From a virus: a stretch of 21,275 nt of DNA. Of the stretch, positions 1 to 6,296 are shown one piece after another. The notes beneath the pieces were generated by a model that did no database searches, was not told where the DNA came from, and worked only from the letters and a program-made list of their open reading frames with translations. Location: positions 1-21,275 of the IMG/VR virus record IMGVR_UViG_3300021335_001447; one strand, given 5' to 3'. Made by a program: the position numbers and the translations under genes. The first letter of the stretch is position 1; the number at the start of each line of letters is the position of its first letter.

Positions 1-591
1 CCCATTCTTTACAACCATTATCGATGTCCATTGTATGGATTCGAACCCCACCCACAATTGTGGTCTAATGTAGCTCACCAATTTAGAACCTACCCCGAAG
101 TAAAAATTCTCCAGTATGCCATTGGTCTCAGTAATGACACCGTAGAGTTTCATCTCTCTCCGGATACTGGATGCAGCTCCCTCTACGAATTCACCGACAA
201 TATCACCGAACTATGGAACGCAGAACTCGAAAAGAATGCTCCATGGGAAGGTAAACGAAAATTTGAAATGACTAATCGTGTTACTGTTAAATCAATTCGT
301 ATGGACACGTTCTTAGACATGATCAAGTTTGATGGTGTTGTCGACTTTATGCACTGTGATGCACAAGGTAATGATCTAAACGTTCTCAAAAGTTTTGGGA
401 ATAAACTCCATATGTTGAAAGCTGGAGTGATCGAGACTACACGTAAAAATAGTGTAAACCTATATAAGAATAACGAAAATTTTACTGAGGACGCCGTAGA
501 GTTCCTTGAGTCTAACGGTTTCTATATCAAAGACATCACACTCAATGATCGTGCGAACTCAGAAGATAATATCTTATTTGAGAAAAAATAA
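1..591 (+). CDS. FkbM-family methyltransferase, 5' end outside window
   Basis: C-terminal part of a SAM-dependent methyltransferase of the FkbM family, enzymes that usually O-methylate sugars or polyketides. The frame is open from base 1, so the start is upstream; the TTG at 31 is only an in-frame codon. Visible family marks are a GFEPHP motif (about 37-54), an AIGLSNDTVEF stretch, a TGCSSLY segment, and a VDFMHCDAQGNDLNVLK segment (about 340-390), which matches the family's D-x-x-K-x-D-x-Q-G-x-E core. Here His-Cys replaces the usual Lys-Ile before the Asp, and Asn-Asp replaces Gly-Glu after it. The stop overlaps the next start (TAATG). Sugar methylation would fit the glycan block 4 kb downstream, but the substrate is unknown. 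The family call is fairly sure. Confidence 0.8.
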   Translation, partial: PILYNHYRCPLYGFEPHPQLWSNVAHQFRTYPEVKILQYAIGLSNDTVEFHLSPDTGCSSLYEFTDNITELWNAELEKNAPWEGKRKFEMTNRVTVKSIRMDTFLDMIKFDGVVDFMHCDAQGNDLNVLKSFGNKLHMLKAGVIETTRKNSVNLYKNNENFTEDAVEFLESNGFYIKDITLNDRANSEDNILFEKK

Positions 592-731
592 TGGAAGATG
601 AATACGAATACGATTTATACTGCGAAGTATGTGAATCTGATCTAACCCTAATCGTAAAAGACGGATCTTCGGAACCACCCGAATACTGTCCTATGTGCGG
701 AACTCCGATGGCTAATGGAGAGTGGGGTTGA
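591..731 (+). CDS. Small zinc-ribbon protein (46 aa)
   Basis: A 46-residue acidic protein with two CxxC knuckles, CEVC at residues 11-14 and CPMC at 33-36. Their spacing fits one zinc ribbon of the rubredoxin or zinc-beta-ribbon sort. The N-terminus (MEDEYEYDLY) is strongly acidic. The ATG overlaps the upstream stop (TAATG) and the stop overlaps the next start (TGATG), so it is translationally locked between its neighbours, which supports it being real despite its size. I do not recognise a specific family. Small CxxC/CxxC proteins are common in T4-like phages and may act as adaptors or nucleic-acid binders, but no function can be read here. Confidence 0.75.
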   Translation: MEDEYEYDLYCEVCESDLTLIVKDGSSEPPEYCPMCGTPMANGEWG

Positions 732-1132
732 TGTGGCATTACGAAGACAAGCCATTTGAACCTACCGAAGAATTTCTTAAACAGTATCATGGATTCGTCT
801 ATGAGGTCACTGAGCTGGACACCGGTAAAAAATATATCGGAAAGAAAGGGTTCTGGTCTACTCGCAGACTTCCCCCACTCAAGGGCAAAACTCGTAAACG
901 TCTCACAATCAAAGAGTCAGACTGGAAAGACTACTATGGGTCGTCAGAAGAAGTTAAACGCCTTGTAGAGGACGGTGGCGCCTTCAGGCGGGACATTCTG
1001 CGTCTATGTAAGACAAAGGGAGAGTGTTCGTACTACGAGGCGAAGGCACAGTTCGACAAGGATGTGTTGTTTGATGATACATATTATAATGAATTTATTG
1101 GTTGTAAAATCCATTCGAAGCATCTAAAATGA
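731..1132 (+). CDS. GIY-YIG endonuclease-like protein, SegE type
   Basis: A 133-residue protein whose N-terminal half carries a divergent GIY-YIG nuclease core: GFVYEVTELDTGKKYIGKK at about residues 20-38, where FVY and YIG stand for the two signature strands. A conserved Trp-Lys-x-Tyr-Tyr-Gly-Ser segment (DWKDYYGSS) follows at about 65-73, and a Tyr-Glu-Ala-Lys patch lies near the C-terminus. This order matches the SegE-like GIY-YIG domain of T4-type phages. I start it at ATG 731, which overlaps the upstream TGA, rather than at the in-frame GTG 722 inside the previous gene. It could be a free-standing homing endonuclease or a domesticated nuclease; no intron or split gene is visible nearby. 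Family confidence is moderate to good, role confidence low. Confidence 0.72.
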   Translation: MWHYEDKPFEPTEEFLKQYHGFVYEVTELDTGKKYIGKKGFWSTRRLPPLKGKTRKRLTIKESDWKDYYGSSEEVKRLVEDGGAFRRDILRLCKTKGECSYYEAKAQFDKDVLFDDTYYNEFIGCKIHSKHLK

Positions 1133-1138
1133 TAAATA
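1131..1138 (+). promoter_or_regulatory. T4-type late promoter-like box GATAAATA
   Basis: GATAAATA differs from the T4 late-promoter core TATAAATA at the first base only and fits the looser NATAAATA form described for T4-like cyanophages. It overlaps the end of the GIY-YIG gene. Transcription would start near 1144, about 24 bases before the GTG of the capsid-targeted P-loop protein. It lies in one of the few gaps between genes in the window, which favours a real site. Confidence 0.55.
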
Positions 1139-1156
1139 ACTCTATACATTCAATTT

Positions 1157-1160
1157 GAGG
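1157..1160 (+). promoter_or_regulatory. Ribosome binding site supporting GTG start at 1168
   Basis: GAGG, seven bases before the GTG at 1168. It decides the start of the P-loop protein, which has no nearby ATG in frame. Confidence 0.6.
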
Positions 1161-1167
1161 TCTGACA

Positions 1168-1911
1168 GTGTTACGGTTTGAACAATTTCTAAACGAGGGT
1201 GTCGATGATCCCGCAATCTTCAAGGCAGTATTCCTTGCAGGTGGGCCTGGGTCTGGTAAGTCTTTCATCGTAGGTAGAACTGGTCTCCCAGCATTGGGTT
1301 ATCGAGTAATCAACTCTGACGACGCATTTGAAGCAGGTCTTAGAAAAGCAAAAATGGATATGACCCCCGATAACATCTTCTCTCCGCAGGGTCAAGAGAT
1401 TCGCGGCCGTGCCAAAAGAATTACCAGCCTAAAAAATCTTCGTTCTATGTGGGGTCGTCTTGGTCTTGTCATCGACGGTACTGGTAAGGACACCGACAAA
1501 GTCGCATCGAAGGTGAATTCACTCAAAGCATTAGGTTATGATTGTGCAATGATTTTTGTCAACACTGATCTTGATACCGCATTGAAACGTAATCGTATGA
1601 GAGCACGTACACTCCCCGACGCAGAAGTAGAAAAGTATTGGAAAGAAGTTCAACGCAACATCGGTAAGTTCCAACAGATGTTCGGTAAGGAAAACTTCAT
1701 TGTCGCTGATAACAGTGAAGGCAAAGACTATAAGCAAGAAACTCTTCGTGCATACAAAGACATTCGTAAGTTTACTGAGAAACCACCAAAGTCGGAAAAG
1801 GCAAAGAAGTGGATCGAAAAGATGCGTGACATCAAAAAGTCTGGTGGCCAGACTGATAAACGTAAGAGTAAGATGAAGAGATTTTCAAAGTACAGACCAA
1901 AGTACAAATAA
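1168..1911 (+). CDS. P-loop kinase / zeta-toxin-like NTPase with capsid-targeting N-terminus
   Basis: A 247-residue P-loop protein. Walker A is GGPGSGKS at residues 25-32, followed by an INSDD segment like the acidic motif of zeta toxins and polynucleotide-kinase-type folds, a VIDGTGKD strand, and an Arg/Leu-rich lid (RMRARTLPDAEV). The C-terminus is a Lys/Arg-rich tail ending KYRPKYK. The first eleven residues, MLRFEQFLNEG, match the capsid-targeting peptide of T4 internal head proteins (IPII and IPIII start MKTYQEFIAEA), with a prohead-protease type L-x-E cleavage point after Glu10. I infer that it is packed in the head, cut after E10 and injected. A late promoter-like GATAAATA lies 30 bases upstream. 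The GTG start has a GAGG site. It may phosphorylate a host nucleotide, RNA or metabolite; the substrate is unknown. Confidence 0.78.
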   Translation: MLRFEQFLNEGVDDPAIFKAVFLAGGPGSGKSFIVGRTGLPALGYRVINSDDAFEAGLRKAKMDMTPDNIFSPQGQEIRGRAKRITSLKNLRSMWGRLGLVIDGTGKDTDKVASKVNSLKALGYDCAMIFVNTDLDTALKRNRMRARTLPDAEVEKYWKEVQRNIGKFQQMFGKENFIVADNSEGKDYKQETLRAYKDIRKFTEKPPKSEKAKKWIEKMRDIKKSGGQTDKRKSKMKRFSKYRPKYK

Positions 1912-1914
1912 TAC

Positions 1915-1943
1915 TTGACACTGTGACTAGATAACTGTATAAT
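1915..1943 (+). promoter_or_regulatory. Consensus sigma70 promoter
   Basis: TTGACA at 1915-1920, a 17-base spacer, and TATAAT at 1938-1943: all twelve consensus bases with the ideal spacing. It lies in the 61-base gap before the 145-residue gene, and the start would fall near 1950. This is what a host-polymerase-driven early phage promoter looks like. The transcript would run through two small genes to the terminator at 2624-2648. Confidence 0.93.
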
Positions 1944-1972
1944 GAGCTACAACGCGACAAAGGGAATTAATT

Positions 1973-2410
1973 ATGGCGTTATCAAACAACCTAGCAGTAT
2001 TTGAGATTTTAGAATTAGCATCTAAGAAGCGTGCTAAGAATGATAAAATCCAAGAATTGAGGAAACACGAAAACAATATGGCTTTGAGAGATGTTCTACA
2101 AGGCACATTTGATTCTAGAATTCAGTGGAACCTACCCACTGGGCCAGTACCCTATACACCCTCATCCGCAGAAACTCCCCCGAGCACCCTATCGAAATCG
2201 CACATGCAATTCAAATACTTTGTAAAAGGATTGCGTGATAGCGAGAAACTTCTGGGTGTCAAACGAGAAAGAATGTTTATTGACATGCTTGAGTCAATAC
2301 ATCCTCGCGATGCCGAGGTAGTCGTTGCTATGATAAACAAAAAACCGCCCATGAAGGGCATAACAGCAAAACTGGTAAAGGAGGCATTTCCAGATTTAAT
2401 CGTTGAATAA
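1973..2410 (+). CDS. Conserved T4-like phage protein, DUF6433-like (145 aa)
   Basis: A 145-residue protein of unknown function. It has a helical, charged N-terminal part (residues 1-45, with KKRAKNDKIQELRKHE), a middle part rich in Pro (LPTGPVPYTP and SSAETPPS, about 52-72), and a helical C-terminal part ending GITAKLVKEAFPDLIVE. The layout resembles DUF6433 proteins, which I recall from T4-like cyanophages and other marine phages; this is from memory and unverified. The ATG at 1973 follows an AAAGGGA site about eight bases upstream. It is the first gene after a consensus early promoter, so early, high expression is likely. Nothing suggests an enzyme; a regulatory or nucleic-acid-related role is possible. 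Confidence 0.78.
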   Translation: MALSNNLAVFEILELASKKRAKNDKIQELRKHENNMALRDVLQGTFDSRIQWNLPTGPVPYTPSSAETPPSTLSKSHMQFKYFVKGLRDSEKLLGVKRERMFIDMLESIHPRDAEVVVAMINKKPPMKGITAKLVKEAFPDLIVE

Positions 2411-2439
2411 TATCCCATGTAAAACAATAAGGAGAGTAT

Positions 2440-2607
2440 ATGGCAGAAAGCCAGTTAGAAAGACTTAGAAAAGACTCGCGAGAGTTGGGACATTACATTC
2501 ATAAATTACAAAAAAGGGGGAAGGTAGATATTGCATATAAAGTCGCAAAACGTCAATCGTTTTTAGACACCGCAATATCACAAGCCGAAACTCGACTAAG
2601 GGGGTGA
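2440..2607 (+). CDS. Small basic helical protein (55 aa), unknown
   Basis: A 55-residue, mostly charged and probably all-helical protein (starts MAESQLERLRKDSRELG). It has an AAGGAGAG ribosome binding site right before its ATG, one of the best in the window. It has its own 29-base gap after the DUF6433-like gene and ends 16 bases before an intrinsic terminator, so it is the second and last gene of the short early unit. No motif, Cys pair or membrane segment is present and I do not recognise the family. A short two-helix fold, perhaps a host-protein binder, would fit its size and early position. Confidence 0.75.
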   Translation: MAESQLERLRKDSRELGHYIHKLQKRGKVDIAYKVAKRQSFLDTAISQAETRLRG

Positions 2608-2615
2608 TCCTTTAT

Positions 2616-2662
2616 CTGGAACTGGCCCTCTAGATTGAGGGCCTTTTTCATTTACTGGAACT
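2616..2662 (+). repeat. 8-bp direct repeat CTGGAACT flanking the terminator
   Basis: CTGGAACT occurs at 2616-2623 and 2655-2662, either side of the terminator hairpin, each preceded by TTTA (TTTATCTGGAACT and TTTACTGGAACT). The right copy supplies the weak GGAA that may serve as ribosome binding site for the gene at 2669. Confidence 0.6.
2624..2648 (+). terminator. Intrinsic terminator
   Basis: A perfect 7-bp GC-rich stem, GGCCCTC (2624-2630) with GAGGGCC (2637-2643), a six-base loop TAGATT, and then five T (2644-2648). It ends the unit started at 1915 and lies only 20 bases before the next ATG. It is the only clear intrinsic terminator in the window. Confidence 0.93.
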
Positions 2663-2668
2663 ACATTT

Positions 2669-2947
2669 ATGCCTACATACGATTTAAGAAACAAATCAAC
2701 TGGAGAGGTCAAAGAAATGATTCTCTCTATCTCAAAGAAAGAAGAAATGGTGGAATCGGGAGAATGGGAACAAGTGCATCTTGGTGTTGCAGAACTTGTT
2801 ACTCATACCGGTTCTGTACTGGGTAAAACATCTGGTGATTGGAAAAACAAACTCGACCAAATCAAGAAACAAGCTGGTGGTAACTCTGGTCTTTCCGCTG
2901 AAAAGAAAAAGAAGTGGGGATTCGTAGACAATACGATTCATAATTGA
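2669..2947 (+). CDS. FmdB-like protein lacking zinc cysteines (92 aa)
   Basis: A 92-residue protein starting MPTYDLRNKSTGE. This matches the opening strand of FmdB-type zinc-ribbon regulatory proteins (MPTYDYRCxxCG), but the protein contains no Cys at all, so it cannot hold zinc in the usual way. The middle (SISKKEEMVESGEW) is helical and the C-terminal third is Lys-rich (DWKNKLDQIKKQAGG, then EKKKKWGF). Proteins of this build occur in marine T4-like phages as far as I recall. The ATG is right after the terminator with only a weak GGAA upstream. Its TGA overlaps the PhoH start (TGATG), so the two are co-translated. Function unknown. Confidence 0.75.
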   Translation: MPTYDLRNKSTGEVKEMILSISKKEEMVESGEWEQVHLGVAELVTHTGSVLGKTSGDWKNKLDQIKKQAGGNSGLSAEKKKKWGFVDNTIHN

Positions 2948-3642
2948 TGAAGACCAAACAACAACATTCCGAATCGATGAACATTCGCATCGAAGATCTT
3001 CGCACAATTGAACCGGTAACCGGCGCACAGAAATATGCATGGCAGTCATGGCGCGAGGGAGACAACCTCGCCATGGTCGGTACTGCGGGTACCGGAAAAA
3101 CTTTCCTTGCCATGTATCTCGCACTCGAAGAAATCATGGATAAAAGTACGCCTTATGATTCTCTTCGTATCATTCGCAGTGCAGTACCTACAAGAGAGGT
3201 TGGATTTCTGCCCGGCACCATCGACGAAAAACTCGATGCATTTACAGGGCCTTATCGCGCTGCAACCTCAGATTTATTTGAGGATGAACGTGCGTATGAA
3301 AAACTGGTTCATAATAAATACATACAGTTTGAATCTACCTCATATATACGAGGTGTGACATTCGATAATAGCATTGTTCTGGTTGATGAGATGCAGAATC
3401 TCAACTTCCACGAACTGGACTCTGTGATTACACGTATCGGACATTGTTCTAAAATCATTTTCTGTGGTGATGGAAGACAATCTGATTTTAAACAACAGTC
3501 TGATAAGAATGGAATCAATACCTTCTTGGAAGTGCTTGAACAACTGAAACACTTTACAGTCGTCGAGTTCTCGTGGGAGGATATCGTCCGCAGTGGTCTT
3601 GTAAGAGACTACATAATGACAAAGGAGTGGATGGGACTATGA
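2947..3642 (+). CDS. phoH: PhoH-like P-loop ATPase
   Basis: A 231-residue PhoH-family ATPase. Walker A is GTAGTGKT at residues 45-52. The family signature RSAVPTREVGFLPGT lies at 77-91 with IDEKLDAF after it, Walker B is IVLVDEMQN at 143-151 (Asp147, Glu148), and a sensor-type CGDGRQSD is at 173-180. Length fits the short phage form. PhoH genes are widespread in marine phages, with and without host phosphate regulation; RNA-linked ATPase/helicase roles have been suggested, but the phage function is not settled. The ATG at 2947 overlaps the previous TGA; the in-frame TTG at 2944 is less likely. The stop overlaps the next ATG (ATGA). No Pho-box-like repeat is visible nearby. Confidence 0.95.
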   Translation: MKTKQQHSESMNIRIEDLRTIEPVTGAQKYAWQSWREGDNLAMVGTAGTGKTFLAMYLALEEIMDKSTPYDSLRIIRSAVPTREVGFLPGTIDEKLDAFTGPYRAATSDLFEDERAYEKLVHNKYIQFESTSYIRGVTFDNSIVLVDEMQNLNFHELDSVITRIGHCSKIIFCGDGRQSDFKQQSDKNGINTFLEVLEQLKHFTVVEFSWEDIVRSGLVRDYIMTKEWMGL

Positions 3643-3884
3643 GTGACCTATTCGATTTTGGTTTTACTGCCGTCACCGAAGACGAACTCGAAGTAGTACA
3701 GTCTACGACCAAAGCAGTAGAGACAACAACAGACACACTAGATAAGTTGTACAACGCAATTGTTCCGTTGCTCAACAATCTAAAACTTAATCCGGAAAAG
3801 GACTACATCTATTGGCCCAACCGGTTAGACAAGGTAGAAGCATTTGAAGATCTTCTACAGAAAATTTATAGGGGAGAGTCATGA
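3639..3884 (+). CDS. Conserved small T4-like phage protein (81 aa)
   Basis: An 81-residue acidic protein: MSDLFDFGFTAVTEDELE at the N-terminus, a helical middle (TTDTLDKLYNAIVPLLNNL, about residues 31-49), then KDYIYWPNR and a final helix. The DFGFTAV opening and the YIYWPNR segment are features I recall from small proteins of T4-like cyanophages; this is memory, not a search. I start it at ATG 3639, overlapping the PhoH stop by four bases, not at 3573 inside phoH. Its stop overlaps the lysozyme ATG. Unknown function; its fixed place between phoH and lysozyme may be a feature of this phage group. Confidence 0.8.
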   Translation: MSDLFDFGFTAVTEDELEVVQSTTKAVETTTDTLDKLYNAIVPLLNNLKLNPEKDYIYWPNRLDKVEAFEDLLQKIYRGES

Positions 3885-4327
3885 ATCGTGACGCAGTATT
3901 TGAACAGTTAAAGATCGACGAAGGAGTCGAACATGAAATTTATTTGGATCATCTGGGGTATCCTACGTTCGGAGTCGGTCATCTCGTGCTTGAGTCAGAT
4001 CCAGAACACGGAATGCCCGCCGGTACCGTCGTCTCAGACGAGCGCGTTGCAGAGTGCTTTGACAGAGATCTCGATCTGGCTATAAGTGAGTGCGTTGCGC
4101 TTTACGGTGCAGACATCTGGGAAGGATTTCCTGGCGAGGTACAAGAGATTCTTGTGAACATGATGTTTAACATGGGTCGTACCCGTCTGAGTAAGTTCAA
4201 AAAATTCAATGCCGCATTAGTAGACGGCGATTGGAGTGAAGCGGCTGTTGAAGGTCGCGACAGTTTATGGTATCGTCAAGTGACGAACCGTGCAGAACGT
4301 TTAATGGAGAGAATGGAGAAAGTTTGA
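3881..4327 (+). CDS. T4-type lysozyme (GH24 muramidase)
   Basis: A 148-residue phage lysozyme that cuts the MurNAc-GlcNAc bond of peptidoglycan. The catalytic site is complete: Glu14, Asp23 and Thr29 in IDEGVEHEIYLDHLGYPTFGVGH have exactly the spacing of T4 Glu11, Asp20 and Thr26. The C-terminal lobe has the NMMFNMG segment typical of the fold and ends with an Arg/Glu-rich helix (TNRAERLMERMEKV). There is no signal peptide or SAR anchor, so release would need a holin; none is visible within the window. The alternative is a non-lysis role such as a virion-associated lysozyme. ATGA overlap with the previous gene. Family call is firm. Confidence 0.95.
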   Translation: MNRDAVFEQLKIDEGVEHEIYLDHLGYPTFGVGHLVLESDPEHGMPAGTVVSDERVAECFDRDLDLAISECVALYGADIWEGFPGEVQEILVNMMFNMGRTRLSKFKKFNAALVDGDWSEAAVEGRDSLWYRQVTNRAERLMERMEKV

Positions 4328-4330
4328 ATC

Positions 4331-4486
4331 ATGGCGAAGTACAGCCGTTTTGATCCTCGTAATCGAAAGAAAAACCGACACAAAAATCAATATCTAGGTC
4401 GAACACAAAAACCAGTTCGTAGAGAATTGACTCAGGACGATCAAGACTTACAACAGTATTACGAGTCGTTTAGAGCAACAAAATAA
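4331..4486 (+). CDS. Small basic protein (51 aa)
   Basis: A 51-residue, strongly basic N-terminal two-thirds (FDPRNRKKNRHKNQYLGRTQKPVRRE) followed by an acidic, Gln-rich end (QDDQDLQQYYESF). It starts three bases after the lysozyme stop and ends flush against the next ATG at 4487, so it sits in a coding-dense run. The FDPRN-(R/K)-rich opening recalls small proteins of marine T4-like phages, from memory. The basic part could bind nucleic acid. It is not a convincing substrate peptide for the downstream radical SAM enzymes, having no Cys or repeated core. Confidence 0.72.
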   Translation: MAKYSRFDPRNRKKNRHKNQYLGRTQKPVRRELTQDDQDLQQYYESFRATK

Positions 4487-5341
4487 ATGAACAATTGGTT
4501 CCGCGAACCAATCTCAGGGCAACCTATTTACGTTAATGAAGATTATGAAATAGATTGGCGCGGGACGATTGGAGTTGGTGATATCTTATATGGTTTAAAT
4601 GCTGCACACCAGTTGTCGCATTTGTTTAAGCATCCTATTAAGATGAACGTATTCTGGACTCATGGTGAGGACTACAACTACCACTATGAAGATCCAGAGA
4701 CGATCATTGAACGCAGTGATTATCTCCACCGCCACTATCATCGATGTGACGATGTAACTGTAAATCACATCTTTAATTCCACCGACAAAGACATCGAAAA
4801 GAAACGATGGCGAGGATTTGGTCACATTCGCGATCCTCAAAGAGTCTTGTCTTTTCATCACTGGATGTTTCGAAAAGAATTGTGGCATGAAGGAATACCC
4901 AAAAAGGTTGTATTCTGGAGACCCACTTTCAATCGTGAGATACCTGCCGGTGGCAAACAATGGAAGATGACTTTTTCTGTCAAGGAATGGGAACGCATCA
5001 TTCACTTCCTTGAACTCAAGGGTTACAATCTAGTAGAACTTGGTTATCGAACGCCTGTCAACGAAGCGTTGTATCATATTCGTACTGCAAGTTTCTGTGT
5101 GTTCTATGACGGAATGTGGCAATACCTTGCAAGAAATCTTTGCAAACCAGTGATCACATTAGGCGGCAGTTCAATATGCATGACTCACAGTCCACAGGGA
5201 GTCTGGTTCAAGAAACCACATGATCCAAACAATGACTTCTGGGACTACCTATATAAATTACCAACAAACGAAGATCACCTGAGAAGTCGGGCAGATCGTT
5301 ACAAAAACAAATTATGGGAATCGTTAAATGTTTCAGATTGA
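4487..5341 (+). CDS. Putative GT-B glycosyltransferase, GT9-like
   Basis: A 284-residue protein, first of the glycan block. Residues 26-40 (GTIGVGDILYGLNAA) look like the glycine-rich first loop of ADP-heptose-type GT9 transferases. A strand VVFWRPTF (141-148) would open the C-terminal domain, and residues 198-230 (IRTASFCVFYDG, then LARNLCKPVITLGGSS) match the region that binds the sugar nucleotide in GT-B enzymes. No single catalytic residue can be assigned by eye. The 5' part is Tyr/His-rich. It overlaps the next gene by 14 bases. GT-B is inferred from fold-like patterns only; other two-Rossmann proteins are possible. Confidence 0.5.
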   Translation: MNNWFREPISGQPIYVNEDYEIDWRGTIGVGDILYGLNAAHQLSHLFKHPIKMNVFWTHGEDYNYHYEDPETIIERSDYLHRHYHRCDDVTVNHIFNSTDKDIEKKRWRGFGHIRDPQRVLSFHHWMFRKELWHEGIPKKVVFWRPTFNREIPAGGKQWKMTFSVKEWERIIHFLELKGYNLVELGYRTPVNEALYHIRTASFCVFYDGMWQYLARNLCKPVITLGGSSICMTHSPQGVWFKKPHDPNNDFWDYLYKLPTNEDHLRSRADRYKNKLWESLNVSD

Positions 5342-6296
5342 CCGTGCAGTGATTGAAGTCAATGGAGGTTGCAACTATTCGTGTTCTATGTGTCCGCAGG
5401 ATATGCGTACCGGTGGACGGCACAAAGGTTTTCTCAAGAAGATGTCGTTGCAAGAGTTCGAAGATAACGTTGCGGACTGTGCACAACATGGATTGAGAGT
5501 CGTTAACCTTGACGGATCTGGAGAGGCAACACTGAATCGTGACTTGCCCAAGTACATTGAGATTTGTAAAAAGTATAACGCAAAGGCATTTATCTTTTCG
5601 AACGGTCACAACATGGAAGGTCAGTTCATGATGGACTGTGTCGATGCGGGTCTGGACTTCTATCGATTCTCTTGGATAGGATCAAACCCTGAGAAGTACA
5701 ATGAGTGGATGTACAATCGTATCGGGGGTGACTACGGTTCTACATGGGACAAAGTGCGTGCCATGAAAGAGTACGTCGATCTTGTTGAGTCAGACTGTGT
5801 CGTCGCCACATATCATCTCATGACCGAAACTGATCCAGAGAAACGAGAGAAAGAATTACAAGCATATCAGAACATTGTCAACACACTAGGTGTCAAGACA
5901 GAGATATGGACGATGCACAATTGGTCGGGTGTATACAAACCCGTCGAAGATAGAAAAGGAGCAAAGAAAACCTGTGGAAGACCTTTCAGTCCAGATCTTG
6001 TTATTCGCGCTGGTGGTCTTGATGGCAAGCGTGGTGCTGTTCATCCCTGTTGTCAAGTACTTGGAAGAGATGAGGAAGGAATCCTCGGCTACACTAGCGA
6101 AAACACCGTGGAAGAAATCTGGTTCGGTGAAGAATACGAGAAACTCCGACAACAACACAGAGATGGAGATTATCCGTCATTCTGCCGCAATTGTGACTTC
6201 CTTGTCGATGATCCAGAGGTTCTAGTCTGGACGAATCACGAACGTGATCTACACAAGATGCACGGCACAGAATTCGATCTGGAAGACTACAGATGA
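5328..6296 (+). CDS. Radical SAM protein with SPASM-type C-terminus (322 aa)
   Basis: A 322-residue radical SAM enzyme. The [4Fe-4S] motif C-x3-C-x2-C is at Cys15, Cys19 and Cys22 (NGGCNYSCSMCPQD). The usual GE-type strand appears as LDGSGEATLN (about 61-70). The C-terminal part carries Cys216, the pair Cys241-Cys242 (HPCC), and Cys286/Cys289 (FCRNC), the layout of a SPASM/twitch domain that binds extra iron-sulfur clusters. Such enzymes modify peptides or carry out dehydrogenation, epimerisation or C-C chemistry. Inside a glycan block, a sugar or aminosugar substrate is plausible but unproved; no precursor peptide is evident. It overlaps both neighbours. Confidence 0.88.
   Translation: MFQIDRAVIEVNGGCNYSCSMCPQDMRTGGRHKGFLKKMSLQEFEDNVADCAQHGLRVVNLDGSGEATLNRDLPKYIEICKKYNAKAFIFSNGHNMEGQFMMDCVDAGLDFYRFSWIGSNPEKYNEWMYNRIGGDYGSTWDKVRAMKEYVDLVESDCVVATYHLMTETDPEKREKELQAYQNIVNTLGVKTEIWTMHNWSGVYKPVEDRKGAKKTCGRPFSPDLVIRAGGLDGKRGAVHPCCQVLGRDEEGILGYTSENTVEEIWFGEEYEKLRQQHRDGDYPSFCRNCDFLVDDPEVLVWTNHERDLHKMHGTEFDLEDYR

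Noticed and set aside
2732-3124. 130-codon minus-strand open frame across the FmdB-like and phoH genes
   Set aside because: It lies opposite two clear genes, has no start site or family motif, and no other minus-strand gene exists in the window.
3313-3320. AATAAATA late-promoter-like sequence in phoH
   Set aside because: It is deep in coding sequence, more than 300 bases before the next gene, and AT-rich matches like this arise by chance.
3573-3638. Upstream extension of the 81-residue gene into phoH
   Set aside because: ATG 3639 overlaps the phoH stop and begins the conserved DFGFTAV segment soon after.
4331-4486. 51-residue basic protein as precursor peptide for the radical SAM enzymes
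   Set aside because: It has no Cys, repeated core or leader-type cleavage site and resembles small proteins found in marine phages without such enzymes.
4595-5609. Two minus-strand frames of over 130 codons under the GT9-like and radical SAM genes
   Set aside because: Both are shadows of strong + strand genes; their translations have no domain features.
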